A stretch of DNA of 64,000 nt from Bacteroidales bacterium (GTDB lineage: Bacteria > Bacteroidota > Bacteroidia > Bacteroidales > UBA932): the NCBI GenBank assembly GCA_017445755.1, contig JAFSSE010000035.1:1-64000 (forward strand), given 5' to 3'. The notes under the pieces are model-generated. The model searched no databases. It was not told the DNA's origin and saw only the letters and a program-made list of their open reading frames with translations. Both the position numbers and the translations under genes were made by a program. Below, piece by piece: positions 17,124-24,564 of the stretch; the stretch's first letter is position 1, and the number at the start of each line of letters is the position of its first letter.

Positions 17124-17996
17124 ATGAGAATACCCGAATCGGAACTGATTATCAACTCGGACGGATCCGTGTTCCATATCCACCTGAAGCCGGAAGAACT
17201 CGCAGACAACGTCATCCTCGTAGGAGATCCTTCCAGGGTCGATATGATTGCTGAATATCTTGAAGACATAGAGTTCCGCCACGCCTCGCGGGAATTCGTT
17301 TCCGTGACCGGAAAACGGAACGGAACGCGCATTACCGCCCTTTCCCATGGAATCGGGCCGGACAATATTGACATCGTCATGACCGAACTCGATGCCCTGG
17401 CAAACGTCGACGTCACCACTCGCGAGGTCAAACCCGTCCACAGGGCCCTCAATATCATCCGGGTCGGCACTTCCGGCGCCCTCCATGCCGATATTCCTCT
17501 CGGAAGTTTTGTCCTTTCCCATATTTCCGTCGGCTTCGACGGGGTTATGAACTGGTATGCCAACCGCGAAAAGATTGCCCTCGCCGATATGGAAGAGGCC
17601 TTCAAGAAGCATATGAACTGGCCTCAGGTGCTCCAGCCGCCATATTTTGTAAAGGCCAGCCAGAAGATGATCGACCTTTTCTCCGATGTGACTCTGAAGG
17701 GTGTGACAATTTCCGCTCCGGGCTTCTATGGCCCCCAGGGCCGCGTCGTCAGGATGCCGCTCGTTATGCCGGACATGCTCGAAAAGATAGAGTCCTTCCG
17801 CTTCGGAGAATACCGGATCACGAATTTCGAGATGGAAGGAGCCCCGCTCGCCGGCTTCGGCGCCCATCTCGGACACAACGTCTGCACGGTCTGCTGTGCA
17901 ATTGCAAACCGCTATCTCCAGAGTTCAAACCCGGATTACAAGCCCCAGGTGAGGCAGCTGATCAAGCTTGCCGTCGACCGGATGTCGACCCTGTAG
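17124..17996 (+). CDS. nucleoside phosphorylase (uridine phosphorylase-like)
   Basis: A 290-residue PNP/UDP-family phosphorylase that splits nucleosides with phosphate into base and ribose-1-phosphate. Visible motifs are VGDPSRVDMIAEYLE (phosphate site), SHGIGPDNIDIVMTEL, RVGTSGAL and FEMEGAPLAGFGA. The FEMEGA motif near residue 235 places it with uridine/purine phosphorylases of the NP-I family. Uridine is the most likely substrate but others are possible. It is cytoplasmic and stands alone, with its own promoter, ending 3 bases from the convergent CoA-transferase. Confidence 0.85.
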   Translation: MRIPESELIINSDGSVFHIHLKPEELADNVILVGDPSRVDMIAEYLEDIEFRHASREFVSVTGKRNGTRITALSHGIGPDNIDIVMTELDALANVDVTTREVKPVHRALNIIRVGTSGALHADIPLGSFVLSHISVGFDGVMNWYANREKIALADMEEAFKKHMNWPQVLQPPYFVKASQKMIDLFSDVTLKGVTISAPGFYGPQGRVVRMPLVMPDMLEKIESFRFGEYRITNFEMEGAPLAGFGAHLGHNVCTVCCAIANRYLQSSNPDYKPQVRQLIKLAVDRMSTL

Positions 17997-17999
17997 CCC

Positions 18000-19304
18000 C
18001 TAACGGACGAATACGCCTCTCCAGTGAGGACCGAAACGCTCGAACGCCTCGCGGTCGAGCGTTTCCCTGTCGTCCGGATGGGCGATGGTAATAAGGAGTT
18101 TCGCCCTCTCCTGGAGGGATTTTCCGTATAGATCGACTGCACCGTATTCGGTGACAATCCAGTGGGCGTCAGCCCTCGGGGTTACGACTCCGGCCCCGGG
18201 ATTGAGGAAGGAGACTATTTTGTTCTTCCCCTTGTTGGTCCTGGAGGCAAAGGCCGTAACTGACTTTCCGCCTTCGGACATGATTGCACCCTTGACAAAG
18301 TCGAGCTGTCCGCCTGTTCCGGAGAAAATCCGGGTACCGATGGAGTCGGCGCTGATCTGGCCGGTGAGGTCAACCTCCGTTGCGGAATTGATGGCCATCA
18401 TCAGGGGATTCCGGGCGATTACCCAGGGGTCGTTTGTGTATTTGATGTCCTTCATGGCGACCGCTCTGTTGTGGTCGATGAAATTGTAGACGTCGGATGA
18501 GCCAAGGAGGAAGGAGGCGACGACCTGGCCGCAGTCCACCTTCTTGTTCTTCCCGTTGACGACTCCCTTCTTGATGAGCCGGAGGATTCCGTCCGCGAAC
18601 ATTTCAGTATGGACTCCGAGGTCCTTGTGGTTCACCAGCTGGGCGGCAAGTGCGTTCGGAAGGGCGCCGATGCCCATCTGGATGCAGGCCCCGTCCGGAA
18701 CCAGCTCCGCGCAGTTCTTTCCAATCATGACCTCTGTCGGCGTGGGCTCGGCAAACTCCTTGGTAACGAGCGGAGTATCATCGCTTACAAGGTACTCGAA
18801 ACGGTCGATGGGGACGAGGTCCCCGTAGGCGAAGGGAACGTTCGGATTGACGACTGCGATGGCATGGTCGGCCACCTCGATGGCGGCTATCGAGCAGTCC
18901 ACGGAGGTTCCGAGGGAAACCATCCCGTTTTCGTCCGGAAGGGAGACCTGGACCATGGCAACATTAGGGTGGAGGGCTCCGCTGCGGTACAGCTTCTGGG
19001 ACTCCCCGAGATGGACCGGGAGGTAGTCGGCATAGCCGGAATTCACGTTGGCGCGGACATTCGGTCCGATGAAGAAGCCCTGGTCGAAGAAGATCCCTTC
19101 GTAGCGCGGCTCGCTGTACGGGGCGGGGCCTTCGGTATGGAAATGATGGAAGTGGAGGTCCTCGACTTCTCCCGCGTCAGCCCTCCGGCACAGGGCCTGG
19201 ATAAGGGCATGGGGAACGCTTGCGACGCTGCTGAGGTGGATATGGTCTCCGCTCTTGACGACGCGCACGGCCTCGTCGGCGCTGACGAAATGGATTTCTT
19301 TCAT
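18000..19304 (-). CDS. acetyl-CoA hydrolase/transferase family CoA-transferase
   Basis: A 434-residue enzyme of the Cat1/4-hydroxybutyrate CoA-transferase family. Characteristic segments are HLSSVASVPHALIQAL (residues about 23-38), QMGIGALPNALAAQL, LGVHTEMFADG with the probable catalytic glutamate, and FVKGAIMSEGGKS. It exchanges CoA between acyl groups, usually with acetate as acceptor. The donor (butyryl-, succinyl- or 4-hydroxybutyryl-CoA) cannot be decided here. A monocistronic gene divergent from mazG is likely, with a weak -7 box (TATCTTCG) 25 bases before the start. Confidence 0.87.
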   Translation of the reverse strand: MKEIHFVSADEAVRVVKSGDHIHLSSVASVPHALIQALCRRADAGEVEDLHFHHFHTEGPAPYSEPRYEGIFFDQGFFIGPNVRANVNSGYADYLPVHLGESQKLYRSGALHPNVAMVQVSLPDENGMVSLGTSVDCSIAAIEVADHAIAVVNPNVPFAYGDLVPIDRFEYLVSDDTPLVTKEFAEPTPTEVMIGKNCAELVPDGACIQMGIGALPNALAAQLVNHKDLGVHTEMFADGILRLIKKGVVNGKNKKVDCGQVVASFLLGSSDVYNFIDHNRAVAMKDIKYTNDPWVIARNPLMMAINSATEVDLTGQISADSIGTRIFSGTGGQLDFVKGAIMSEGGKSVTAFASRTNKGKNKIVSFLNPGAGVVTPRADAHWIVTEYGAVDLYGKSLQERAKLLITIAHPDDRETLDREAFERFGPHWRGVFVR

Positions 19305-19329
19305 GTTGGTTTTCTTGTTTTTGCCGCCG

Positions 19330-19358
19330 CGAAGATACGGATTATTTTGCTAAATTTG
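19330..19358. promoter_or_regulatory. divergent promoters CoA-transferase / mazG
   Basis: TAAATTTG (19351-19358, plus strand) is a perfect -7 box 20 bases before the mazG start. CGAAGATA (19330-19337) gives TATCTTCG on the minus strand, one mismatch, for the CoA-transferase gene. Confidence 0.5.
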
Positions 19359-19378
19359 CTTCCGCAAACAAAATTATC

Positions 19379-20200
19379 ATGCACACGAAGGAAGAAAAGC
19401 TCGAATCCATCGGCCGGCTTCTCGACATAATGGTGGAACTCAGGAAGAAATGTCCATGGAATGCAGCCCAGACCCATGAGACTCTCCGGCCCCTGACCCT
19501 GGAGGAAGTCTTTGAACTGAGCGACGCGGTTCTTCAGAAGAACGACTCCGATACAGAAAAGGAACTGGGCGACCTTCTGCTCCATGTAATCTTTTATGCG
19601 AAGGTGGCCGAGGAGGAAGGGAAGTACGACATCGCCGATATCGCTCTCCGCGAGTGTGAAAAGATGATTTTCCGCCATCCCCACGTATTCGGAGATGGGG
19701 AAAAGGAGACCGACGCGGCTTCGGTATCGGAGAACTGGGAGCTCCGGAAACGTATGGAGAACGGCGGGAAGCGACATGTCCTCGACGGCGTGCCGGAATC
19801 CGCCCCGAGTGTGCTGAAGGCCATGCAAATCCAGAGAAAGGCCCGTGATGTCGGCTTTGACTGGGAAAAGAAGGAGGATGTCTGGGCGAAGGTTCGCGAA
19901 GAGGTTGACGAGTTTGAGGATGAGCTCAGGGCCATGGCCGCCTCCGGGGAAGGCCCCGTCTTCGATGCCGCCAGGGACAGGGCTGAAGATGAGCTCGGTG
20001 ATTTCATGTTTGCGACGGTCAATGCCGCCCGCCTTTACGGCTTGGATCCGGAAGTCGCCCTGAGCCGCGCCTGCGCAAAGTTCCGGCGCAGGTTTACCTA
20101 TCTGGAAGACAATACGATGGGGAAGGGCCGCCTCCTGAAGGACATGACCCTTTCGGAGATGGATGAAATCTGGGACGAAGCTAAGGCCAAGGGCCTATAG
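19379..20200 (+). CDS. mazG: nucleoside triphosphate pyrophosphohydrolase MazG
   Basis: A 273-residue protein with two tandem MazG domains (about residues 10-120 and 145-260). The first has CPWNAAQTHETLRPLTLEE and the ELGDLLLHVIFYAK metal-binding motif. The second has EEVDEFEDEL and DELGDFMFATVNAARL. MazG hydrolyses NTPs or dNTPs to the monophosphate and PPi, and is linked to removal of aberrant nucleotides and to ppGpp control. Length and two-domain plan are those of the E. coli protein. The stop is 4 bases from the convergent queF stop. Confidence 0.93.
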   Translation: MHTKEEKLESIGRLLDIMVELRKKCPWNAAQTHETLRPLTLEEVFELSDAVLQKNDSDTEKELGDLLLHVIFYAKVAEEEGKYDIADIALRECEKMIFRHPHVFGDGEKETDAASVSENWELRKRMENGGKRHVLDGVPESAPSVLKAMQIQRKARDVGFDWEKKEDVWAKVREEVDEFEDELRAMAASGEGPVFDAARDRAEDELGDFMFATVNAARLYGLDPEVALSRACAKFRRRFTYLEDNTMGKGRLLKDMTLSEMDEIWDEAKAKGL

Positions 20201-20204
20201 ATGG

Positions 20205-20663
20205 CTATTCATGGCGCGAGAGGCGCTCCCATGCAAGTTTTTCCCACTTTGTTCCGGGACGTCCGTAATTGGCGTACGGGTAGATTGAAATGCCTCCCCT
20301 GGGGGTAAAGAATCCTGTTACTTCGATGTATTTCGGATCCATCAGCGCGATGAGGTCCTTCATGATGGTGTTGACGCAGTCTTCGTGGAAGTCTCCGTGG
20401 CTGCGGAAGCTGAACAGGTACAGTTTGAGGGACTTTGATTCGACCATCCGCTCGTCCGGAACGTAACTTATCCGGATTTCGGCGAAGTCCGGCTGGCCCG
20501 TGATGGGGCACAGGGTCGTAAACTCGGGGCAGTTGAACCTTACCCAGTAGTCATTGTCGCGGTGGAGGTTCTCAAAGCTCTCCAGAACCTGAGGTGCATA
20601 GTCCTGGCTGTATTCCACCTTTTTCCCGAGGGCTTCCAGCCCGTCCTTATCTCTTGCTGCCAT
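20205..20663 (-). CDS. queF: NADPH-dependent 7-cyano-7-deazaguanine reductase
   Basis: A 152-residue short-form (YkvM-type) QueF that reduces preQ0 to preQ1 in queuosine synthesis. The catalytic cysteine is in [13 protein letters not shown], followed by the NADPH-site pattern [21 protein letters not shown]. The ATG at 20663 is preferred over a TTG two codons upstream. It precedes the queA step also encoded in the window. The 5' region is the foldable element at 20694-20797, 30 bases upstream, so read-through from prfA would pass through that structure. Confidence 0.93.
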   Translation of the reverse strand: MAARDKDGLEALGKKVEYSQDYAPQVLESFENLHRDNDYWVRFNCPEFTTLCPITGQPDFAEIRISYVPDERMVESKSLKLYLFSFRSHGDFHEDCVNTIMKDLIALMDPKYIEVTGFFTPRGGISIYPYANYGRPGTKWEKLAWERLSRHE

Positions 20664-20693
20664 ATTCAATCAGTTATTTATTAAGCAATCCCG

Positions 20694-20797
20694 AATGATA
20701 AACTGCTTTGCTTTCCGTGCCGCCTCGCTGAAGCTTCGGCCCCTCCCAAAACCTTTACTTCTCCTTCAAAAGCAAGCTTTTTCCGCAGTTTATCATT
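20694..20797 (-). repeat. foldable intergenic element, copy 2 (prfA-queF)
   Basis: AATGATAAACTGC (20694-20706) is the exact complement of GCAGTTTATCATT (20785-20797). The stem can continue after a left-hand bulge through AAAGCA/TGCTTT. Inside, the minus strand of 20714-20748 repeats the core of the 1-129 element: TGGGAGGGGCCG, then AGCGAGGCGG, then ACGGA. The right arm contains the prfA stop codon. The closing stem sequence is unrelated to that of copy 1, yet both pair, which suggests a conserved RNA fold. It may act as an attenuator, a processing site or a small RNA. Confidence 0.68.
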
Positions 20798-21887
20798 CAC
20801 CGGCTTCCTTCAGGCGTTCTGCGTTTTCGGCAATCTGGAGCTGTTCGATACACTCCTGGATGTCGCCGTCCATGAAGACCGGGAGGTTATACATGGACCA
20901 GCCGATGCGGTGGTCTGTAACCCGTCCCTGCGGGTAATTGTAGGTGCGGATTTTGGCAGAGCGGTCGCCTGTGGAGACCATGGTCTTGCGCTTTGCCGCG
21001 ATTCCGTCGAGGTATTTCTGGTGCTCCATGTTGTAGAGGCGCGTACGCAGCTCTTCCATGGCCCTGTCCAGGTTCTTCAACTGGGAGCGCTCCTCCTGGC
21101 ACTGGACCACGATTCCGGAGGGAATATGGGTCAGGCGGACGGCGGAATAGGTCGTGTTGACGCCCTGGCCGCCGGGACCGGAGGCGCAGAAGAGGTCTTT
21201 CCGGATATCGGCGGGATTCAGCTCGATGTCGAATTCTCCGGCTTCCGGGAAGACGGCCACCGAAGCGGCGGAAGTCTGGATACGACCCTGGGTTTCGGTC
21301 TGGGGAACCCTCTGTACGCGGTGGACTCCGGATTCATATTTCATGATGCCGTAAACGCCCTCGGAGGAGCTGGACAGCTTGAAGACAATCTGCTTGAAGC
21401 CGCCGGAAGTACCGGGCGCCTGGTCGGTAACCTCCAGTTTCCATCCCTTTTTCTCGGCGAATTTTGAATACATGCGGAAGAGGTCGCCGGCGAAAATCGC
21501 CGCTTCGTCACCGCCGGTGCCGCCGCGTATTTCGACCATGGCGTTCTTCGAGTCGTCCGGGTCGGCCGGAATAAGCATGAGTTTTATCTCCTGCTCCAGG
21601 GCCGGAATCTTCGGCTCTATCTCCGCAATTTCCTCACGGGCCATCTCACGGAGGTCTTCATCCTTTTCGTTCATGAAGAGGTCTTTCGCCTGGGAGAGTT
21701 CGTCTGTGAGGCGTTTATATTCGAGCCCGGCCTTGATAATGGGTTCGAGCTGCTTGTAATCCTTGTTCAGCTGGACAAATTTCTTCATGTCCGCTATCAC
21801 CTCGGGCTCGGCGAGCTGGGCTTCCAGCGCCTTGTACTTGTCCTGAAGTCCCAGAACCTTTTCGAGGAGTGTATTGTTGTCTGCCAT
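20793..21887 (-). CDS. prfA: peptide chain release factor 1
   Basis: A 364-residue RF1. The ribosome catalytic GGQ is in [12 protein letters not shown] (about residue 230). The stop-codon recognition region reads [11 protein letters not shown], with PQT where E. coli has PAT; I believe this is usual in Bacteroidota RF1. The N-terminal coiled helical domain and the C-terminal [23 protein letters not shown] block are intact. RF1 terminates at UAA and UAG, which matters for the UAG inside leuS. It has its own promoter (-7 box 21907-21914) and is divergent from a small ORF. Confidence 0.95.
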   Translation of the reverse strand: MADNNTLLEKVLGLQDKYKALEAQLAEPEVIADMKKFVQLNKDYKQLEPIIKAGLEYKRLTDELSQAKDLFMNEKDEDLREMAREEIAEIEPKIPALEQEIKLMLIPADPDDSKNAMVEIRGGTGGDEAAIFAGDLFRMYSKFAEKKGWKLEVTDQAPGTSGGFKQIVFKLSSSSEGVYGIMKYESGVHRVQRVPQTETQGRIQTSAASVAVFPEAGEFDIELNPADIRKDLFCASGPGGQGVNTTYSAVRLTHIPSGIVVQCQEERSQLKNLDRAMEELRTRLYNMEHQKYLDGIAAKRKTMVSTGDRSAKIRTYNYPQGRVTDHRIGWSMYNLPVFMDGDIQECIEQLQIAENAERLKEAGE

Positions 21888-21906
21888 ATACCTGATTTTT
21901 CGGCTG

Positions 21907-21914
21907 CAAAGTTA
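21907..21914 (-). promoter_or_regulatory. prfA -7 box
   Basis: CAAAGTTA reads TAACTTTG on the minus strand, a perfect TAnnTTTG, 20 bases before the prfA start. The 10-bp palindrome TTCCATGGAA (21921-21930) lies just upstream, between the -7 and the expected -33 position, and could be an operator. Confidence 0.5.
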
Positions 21915-21935
21915 ATCATTTTCCATGGAATGAGG

Positions 21936-21971
21936 AAAAATGAAAAAAAAGTGAAAAAAAATGAAAAAAAA
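21936..21971. promoter_or_regulatory. phased A-tracts (intrinsically bent DNA)
   Basis: Runs of A at 21936-21940, 21943-21950, 21954-21961 and 21964-21971. The three 8-A tracts repeat every 10-11 bases, in phase with the helix, as in curved DNA. They lie between the divergent prfA and small-ORF promoters and may act as a bend or an UP-like element for either. Confidence 0.6.
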
Positions 21972-21976
21972 TTTAG

Positions 21977-22014
21977 CTTGTGCCGTGGTGTGGCACAAGG
22001 TCGAGTTATCTTTG
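21977..22014 (+). promoter_or_regulatory. inverted repeat plus -7 box of the small ORF
   Basis: CTTGTGCC (21977-21984) and GGCACAAG (21992-21999) form a perfect 8-bp inverted repeat with a 7-base centre. A perfect -7 box TATCTTTG follows at 22007-22014. The repeat occupies the usual -33 to -10 zone, as expected of an operator for a dimeric repressor. The next ATG is 27 bases downstream. Confidence 0.6.
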
Positions 22015-22040
22015 CACTCGGAAACAAATAATAACGCGAT

Positions 22041-22166
22041 ATGAAAAATACAGAATTCAACAGCGAGGCCCTTGCCTCCTTCGTAGCTACCGAATCCTCT
22101 CTTGCCGCCCTTCGCGGAATGATTGACGACTTCGCCCTCGAGTTTGACGGGGTTACGGCTCTTTGA
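22041..22166 (+). CDS. possible 41-residue small protein
   Basis: The frame ATGAAAAATACAGAA... to TGA encodes 41 residues, starting MKNTEFNSEAL and ending DGVTAL. It is acidic and helical, with no signal peptide or membrane segment, and I recognise no family. Support for a real gene is the exact -7 box with an inverted repeat 27 bases upstream and a leader of about 20 bases. Against it, the frame is short and its last 14 bases overlap the end of clpC on the other strand. It could also be the remnant of a longer gene or the body of a small RNA. Confidence 0.4.
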   Translation: MKNTEFNSEALASFVATESSLAALRGMIDDFALEFDGVTAL

Positions 22167-24483
22167 GTGAAACCGCGGTCGACTCCTTGTTCTCTGTGAG
22201 TCCGACGGTCAGCGTGCGGAGAGGTGTTGTGCCGGATTTCTGCAGCAGCCGCTCGGTGATGATAAATTCGGAGACGGGGTCCTCGATGAGGCGGGTGACC
22301 GCCCTCTTGAGGGGCCTCGCTCCGTAGCTGGGGTCGTAACCGGCATCGGCGACGAGCCGTTTTGCGGCGGGCGTAATGTTCAGCTTATAGCCGGCTTCGA
22401 GGGCCCTTGAGCGGAGGTCCTTCAGCTCGATGTCGATAATCTTCGTAATGTCTTCCTTAGTGAGGGAGTTGAAAAAGACCTGTTCATCGACGCGGTTTAT
22501 GAATTCCGGCGGGAAATGCTTTTTTACGGCCTTTTCGAGGACGCTCTTGCGGTCTGCCTCGATGTTTCTTCCTGCGGAGCGGAATCCGATCCCGTTTCCA
22601 TATTCCTCGAGCTCCCGGCTGCCGACGTTCGAAGTCATGATAAGGATAGTGTTCTTGAAGTCCACGGTCCGGCCGTTGCTGTCCGTGAGCCGTCCTTCGT
22701 CCATGACCTGAAGAAGGAGGTTGAAGATATCGGGATGGGCCTTCTCGATTTCGTCGAGGAGAACTACGCAGTAGGGTTTCCTACGGACCCGCTCGCTGAG
22801 CTGTCCTCCCTCTTCATACCCGACATATCCCGGAGGCGCACCGATAAGGCGTGAAACCGAGAATTTTTCCATGTATTCGCTCATGTCAATCCTGACCATG
22901 TTGTCCTCCGAGTCGAAGAGGTACTCGGCGAGGGATCGGGCCAGCTGGGTTTTTCCAACCCCGGTCGGACCGAAGAAGAGGAAGGTGCCGATAGGCCTGG
23001 AAGGGTCCTTCAGTCCCGCACGGCCGCGGCGGATGGCGCGGACGACTGTCCGGACGGCATCATCCTGGCCGATAATCCTCTCTGTGAGCCGCTGCTCCAT
23101 CTTCACCAGGCGGTTTCCTTCGCCCTCGGCGATCTTTCCGGCCGGGATTCCGGTCATCCTGGATACGACCGCGGCGATGTCCTCGGCGCTGACGACGGGC
23201 TCGGCCGCCTTCTTTCTGGCGAGGTTCAGCCGGACCATGGACCCGGCTTCGTCCATCGCGTCGATGGCCTTGTCCGGGAGGGACCGGTCGGTCAGGTAAC
23301 GGTCAGTCAGGCGTACGGCCGCTTCGATGGCCCCGTCGGTGTATTTGATGTGATGGAACTCCTCGTAGTGGGGTTTCAGGTTGGTCAGGATTTCGATGGC
23401 CATCTTGACGTCGGCAGGTTCCACGATGATTTTCTGGAACCGCCGGTCGAGGGCTCCGTCTTTCTCCACAATCTTCGTGAATTCATCCATGGTCGTAGCT
23501 CCGATACACTGGATTCCACCCCTTGCAAGGGCGGGTTTCAGCATATTGGCCGCATCGAGACTGCCCTGTGCCCCTCCGGCCCCGACGATGGTGTGGAACT
23601 CGTCGATGAAAAGGATGAGGTCGGGATTGGTTTCGGCTTCATGGATAATCGCCTTCAGGCGCTTCTCGAAGTCCCCGCGGAACTTGGTCCCGGCAACAAT
23701 GGAACCGATATCGAGGGAGAGAATCCGTTTTTTGGCGAGGGAAGGGGAGATTTCCCCGGAGGCGATTCTGAGGGCGATACCCTCCACGATGGCGGATTTT
23801 CCGACACCGGGTTCCCCGATTAGCATCGGATTATTCTTCTTTCTCCGCCCGAGTATTTCTATTACCCGGCGGATTTCCATGTCACGGCCCACCACAGGGT
23901 CCAGTTTCCCTTCTGAAGCGGCCTTGGTGAGGTCGTATCCATAGTCTTCGAGGTTGATTTCGCTCTCTCCCTGCCGGCCCTGCTGGGGAACCTCTTCTTC
24001 GGCCTGCTCATCGTCATTCCGCTCCTGGGAAGCGGGGTTGGAGAGGAGCCCTTCCTGCTCGAACCACAACAGGAGACGGCCGTAGTCGATACCTCTTTGA
24101 CGCAGATAAACCTGGCCATAGCTGCCGGTTGTCCGGCAGAGGGCGAGCAGAAGGTGGATCGGCGTCGCCTCCTGGCTTTTCAGGCGGGACGCCTCCATGA
24201 CCGCAATGCTGAGCACATTATGGCTCGGACGCGAAAAACTGATACTGTCTTCTTCCTGATATGGGATAGATTCTCCGGTGGAGATTCGTCCGTCTATGAA
24301 CTGCTTGAAATCCGCAAGGTCCACGCCCAGGGCGGACAGGGCCCGGAAGGCGCTGTTGTCCTCGTGGCGGATGATTCCGAGGAAGAGATGGTCCGGACCG
24401 ATGCCGTAGCTGCCGGTCCTCATGGCCTCGTCCCGCGAGTAGCGGATGATTCCGTTGAGTTCGTCTGAAATCTTGATTTCCAT
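22153..24483 (-). CDS. clpC: Clp protease ATP-binding subunit (ClpC/ClpA type)
   Basis: A 776-residue AAA+ unfoldase starting MEIKISDELNGIIRYSRDEA at 24483; a much longer antisense extension into gyrA is rejected. It has two N-terminal Clp_N repeats (about residues 1-145), AAA domain 1 with GEPGVGKS (about 233), a short linker, AAA domain 2 with GPTGVGKT (about 510) and a D2-small domain. It would feed substrates to ClpP. It lacks a long ClpB-type middle domain. The 3' end overlaps the small ORF by 14 bases. Confidence 0.92.
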   Translation of the reverse strand: MEIKISDELNGIIRYSRDEAMRTGSYGIGPDHLFLGIIRHEDNSAFRALSALGVDLADFKQFIDGRISTGESIPYQEEDSISFSRPSHNVLSIAVMEASRLKSQEATPIHLLLALCRTTGSYGQVYLRQRGIDYGRLLLWFEQEGLLSNPASQERNDDEQAEEEVPQQGRQGESEINLEDYGYDLTKAASEGKLDPVVGRDMEIRRVIEILGRRKKNNPMLIGEPGVGKSAIVEGIALRIASGEISPSLAKKRILSLDIGSIVAGTKFRGDFEKRLKAIIHEAETNPDLILFIDEFHTIVGAGGAQGSLDAANMLKPALARGGIQCIGATTMDEFTKIVEKDGALDRRFQKIIVEPADVKMAIEILTNLKPHYEEFHHIKYTDGAIEAAVRLTDRYLTDRSLPDKAIDAMDEAGSMVRLNLARKKAAEPVVSAEDIAAVVSRMTGIPAGKIAEGEGNRLVKMEQRLTERIIGQDDAVRTVVRAIRRGRAGLKDPSRPIGTFLFFGPTGVGKTQLARSLAEYLFDSEDNMVRIDMSEYMEKFSVSRLIGAPPGYVGYEEGGQLSERVRRKPYCVVLLDEIEKAHPDIFNLLLQVMDEGRLTDSNGRTVDFKNTILIMTSNVGSRELEEYGNGIGFRSAGRNIEADRKSVLEKAVKKHFPPEFINRVDEQVFFNSLTKEDITKIIDIELKDLRSRALEAGYKLNITPAAKRLVADAGYDPSYGARPLKRAVTRLIEDPVSEFIITERLLQKSGTTPLRTLTVGLTENKESTAVSLKEP

Positions 24484-24501
24484 TCCAAGTGATTTGTACT
24501 G

Positions 24502-24539
24502 CAAAAATAAGGAATTTCCAAAAATAATCACTAAATTTG
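24502..24539. promoter_or_regulatory. divergent promoters clpC / gyrA
   Basis: CAAAAATA (24502-24509) gives TATTTTTG on the minus strand, 18 bases before the clpC start. TAAATTTG (24532-24539, plus strand) lies 25 bases before the gyrA ATG. Both are exact TAnnTTTG boxes within an 81-base region. Confidence 0.55.
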
Positions 24540-24564
24540 TACGCTTATAGTGAAAAGAATATTT

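Noticed and set aside
20664-20693. preQ1 riboswitch before queF
   Set aside because: The leader lacks the short C-rich pseudoknot pattern expected for preQ1 classes; only the unrelated foldable element is present upstream.
21290-21310. PQT in place of PAT in the stop-codon recognition motif of RF1
   Set aside because: I recall the same VPQTETQGR segment in other Bacteroidota RF1 proteins, so it is probably a lineage feature and not a recoding signal.
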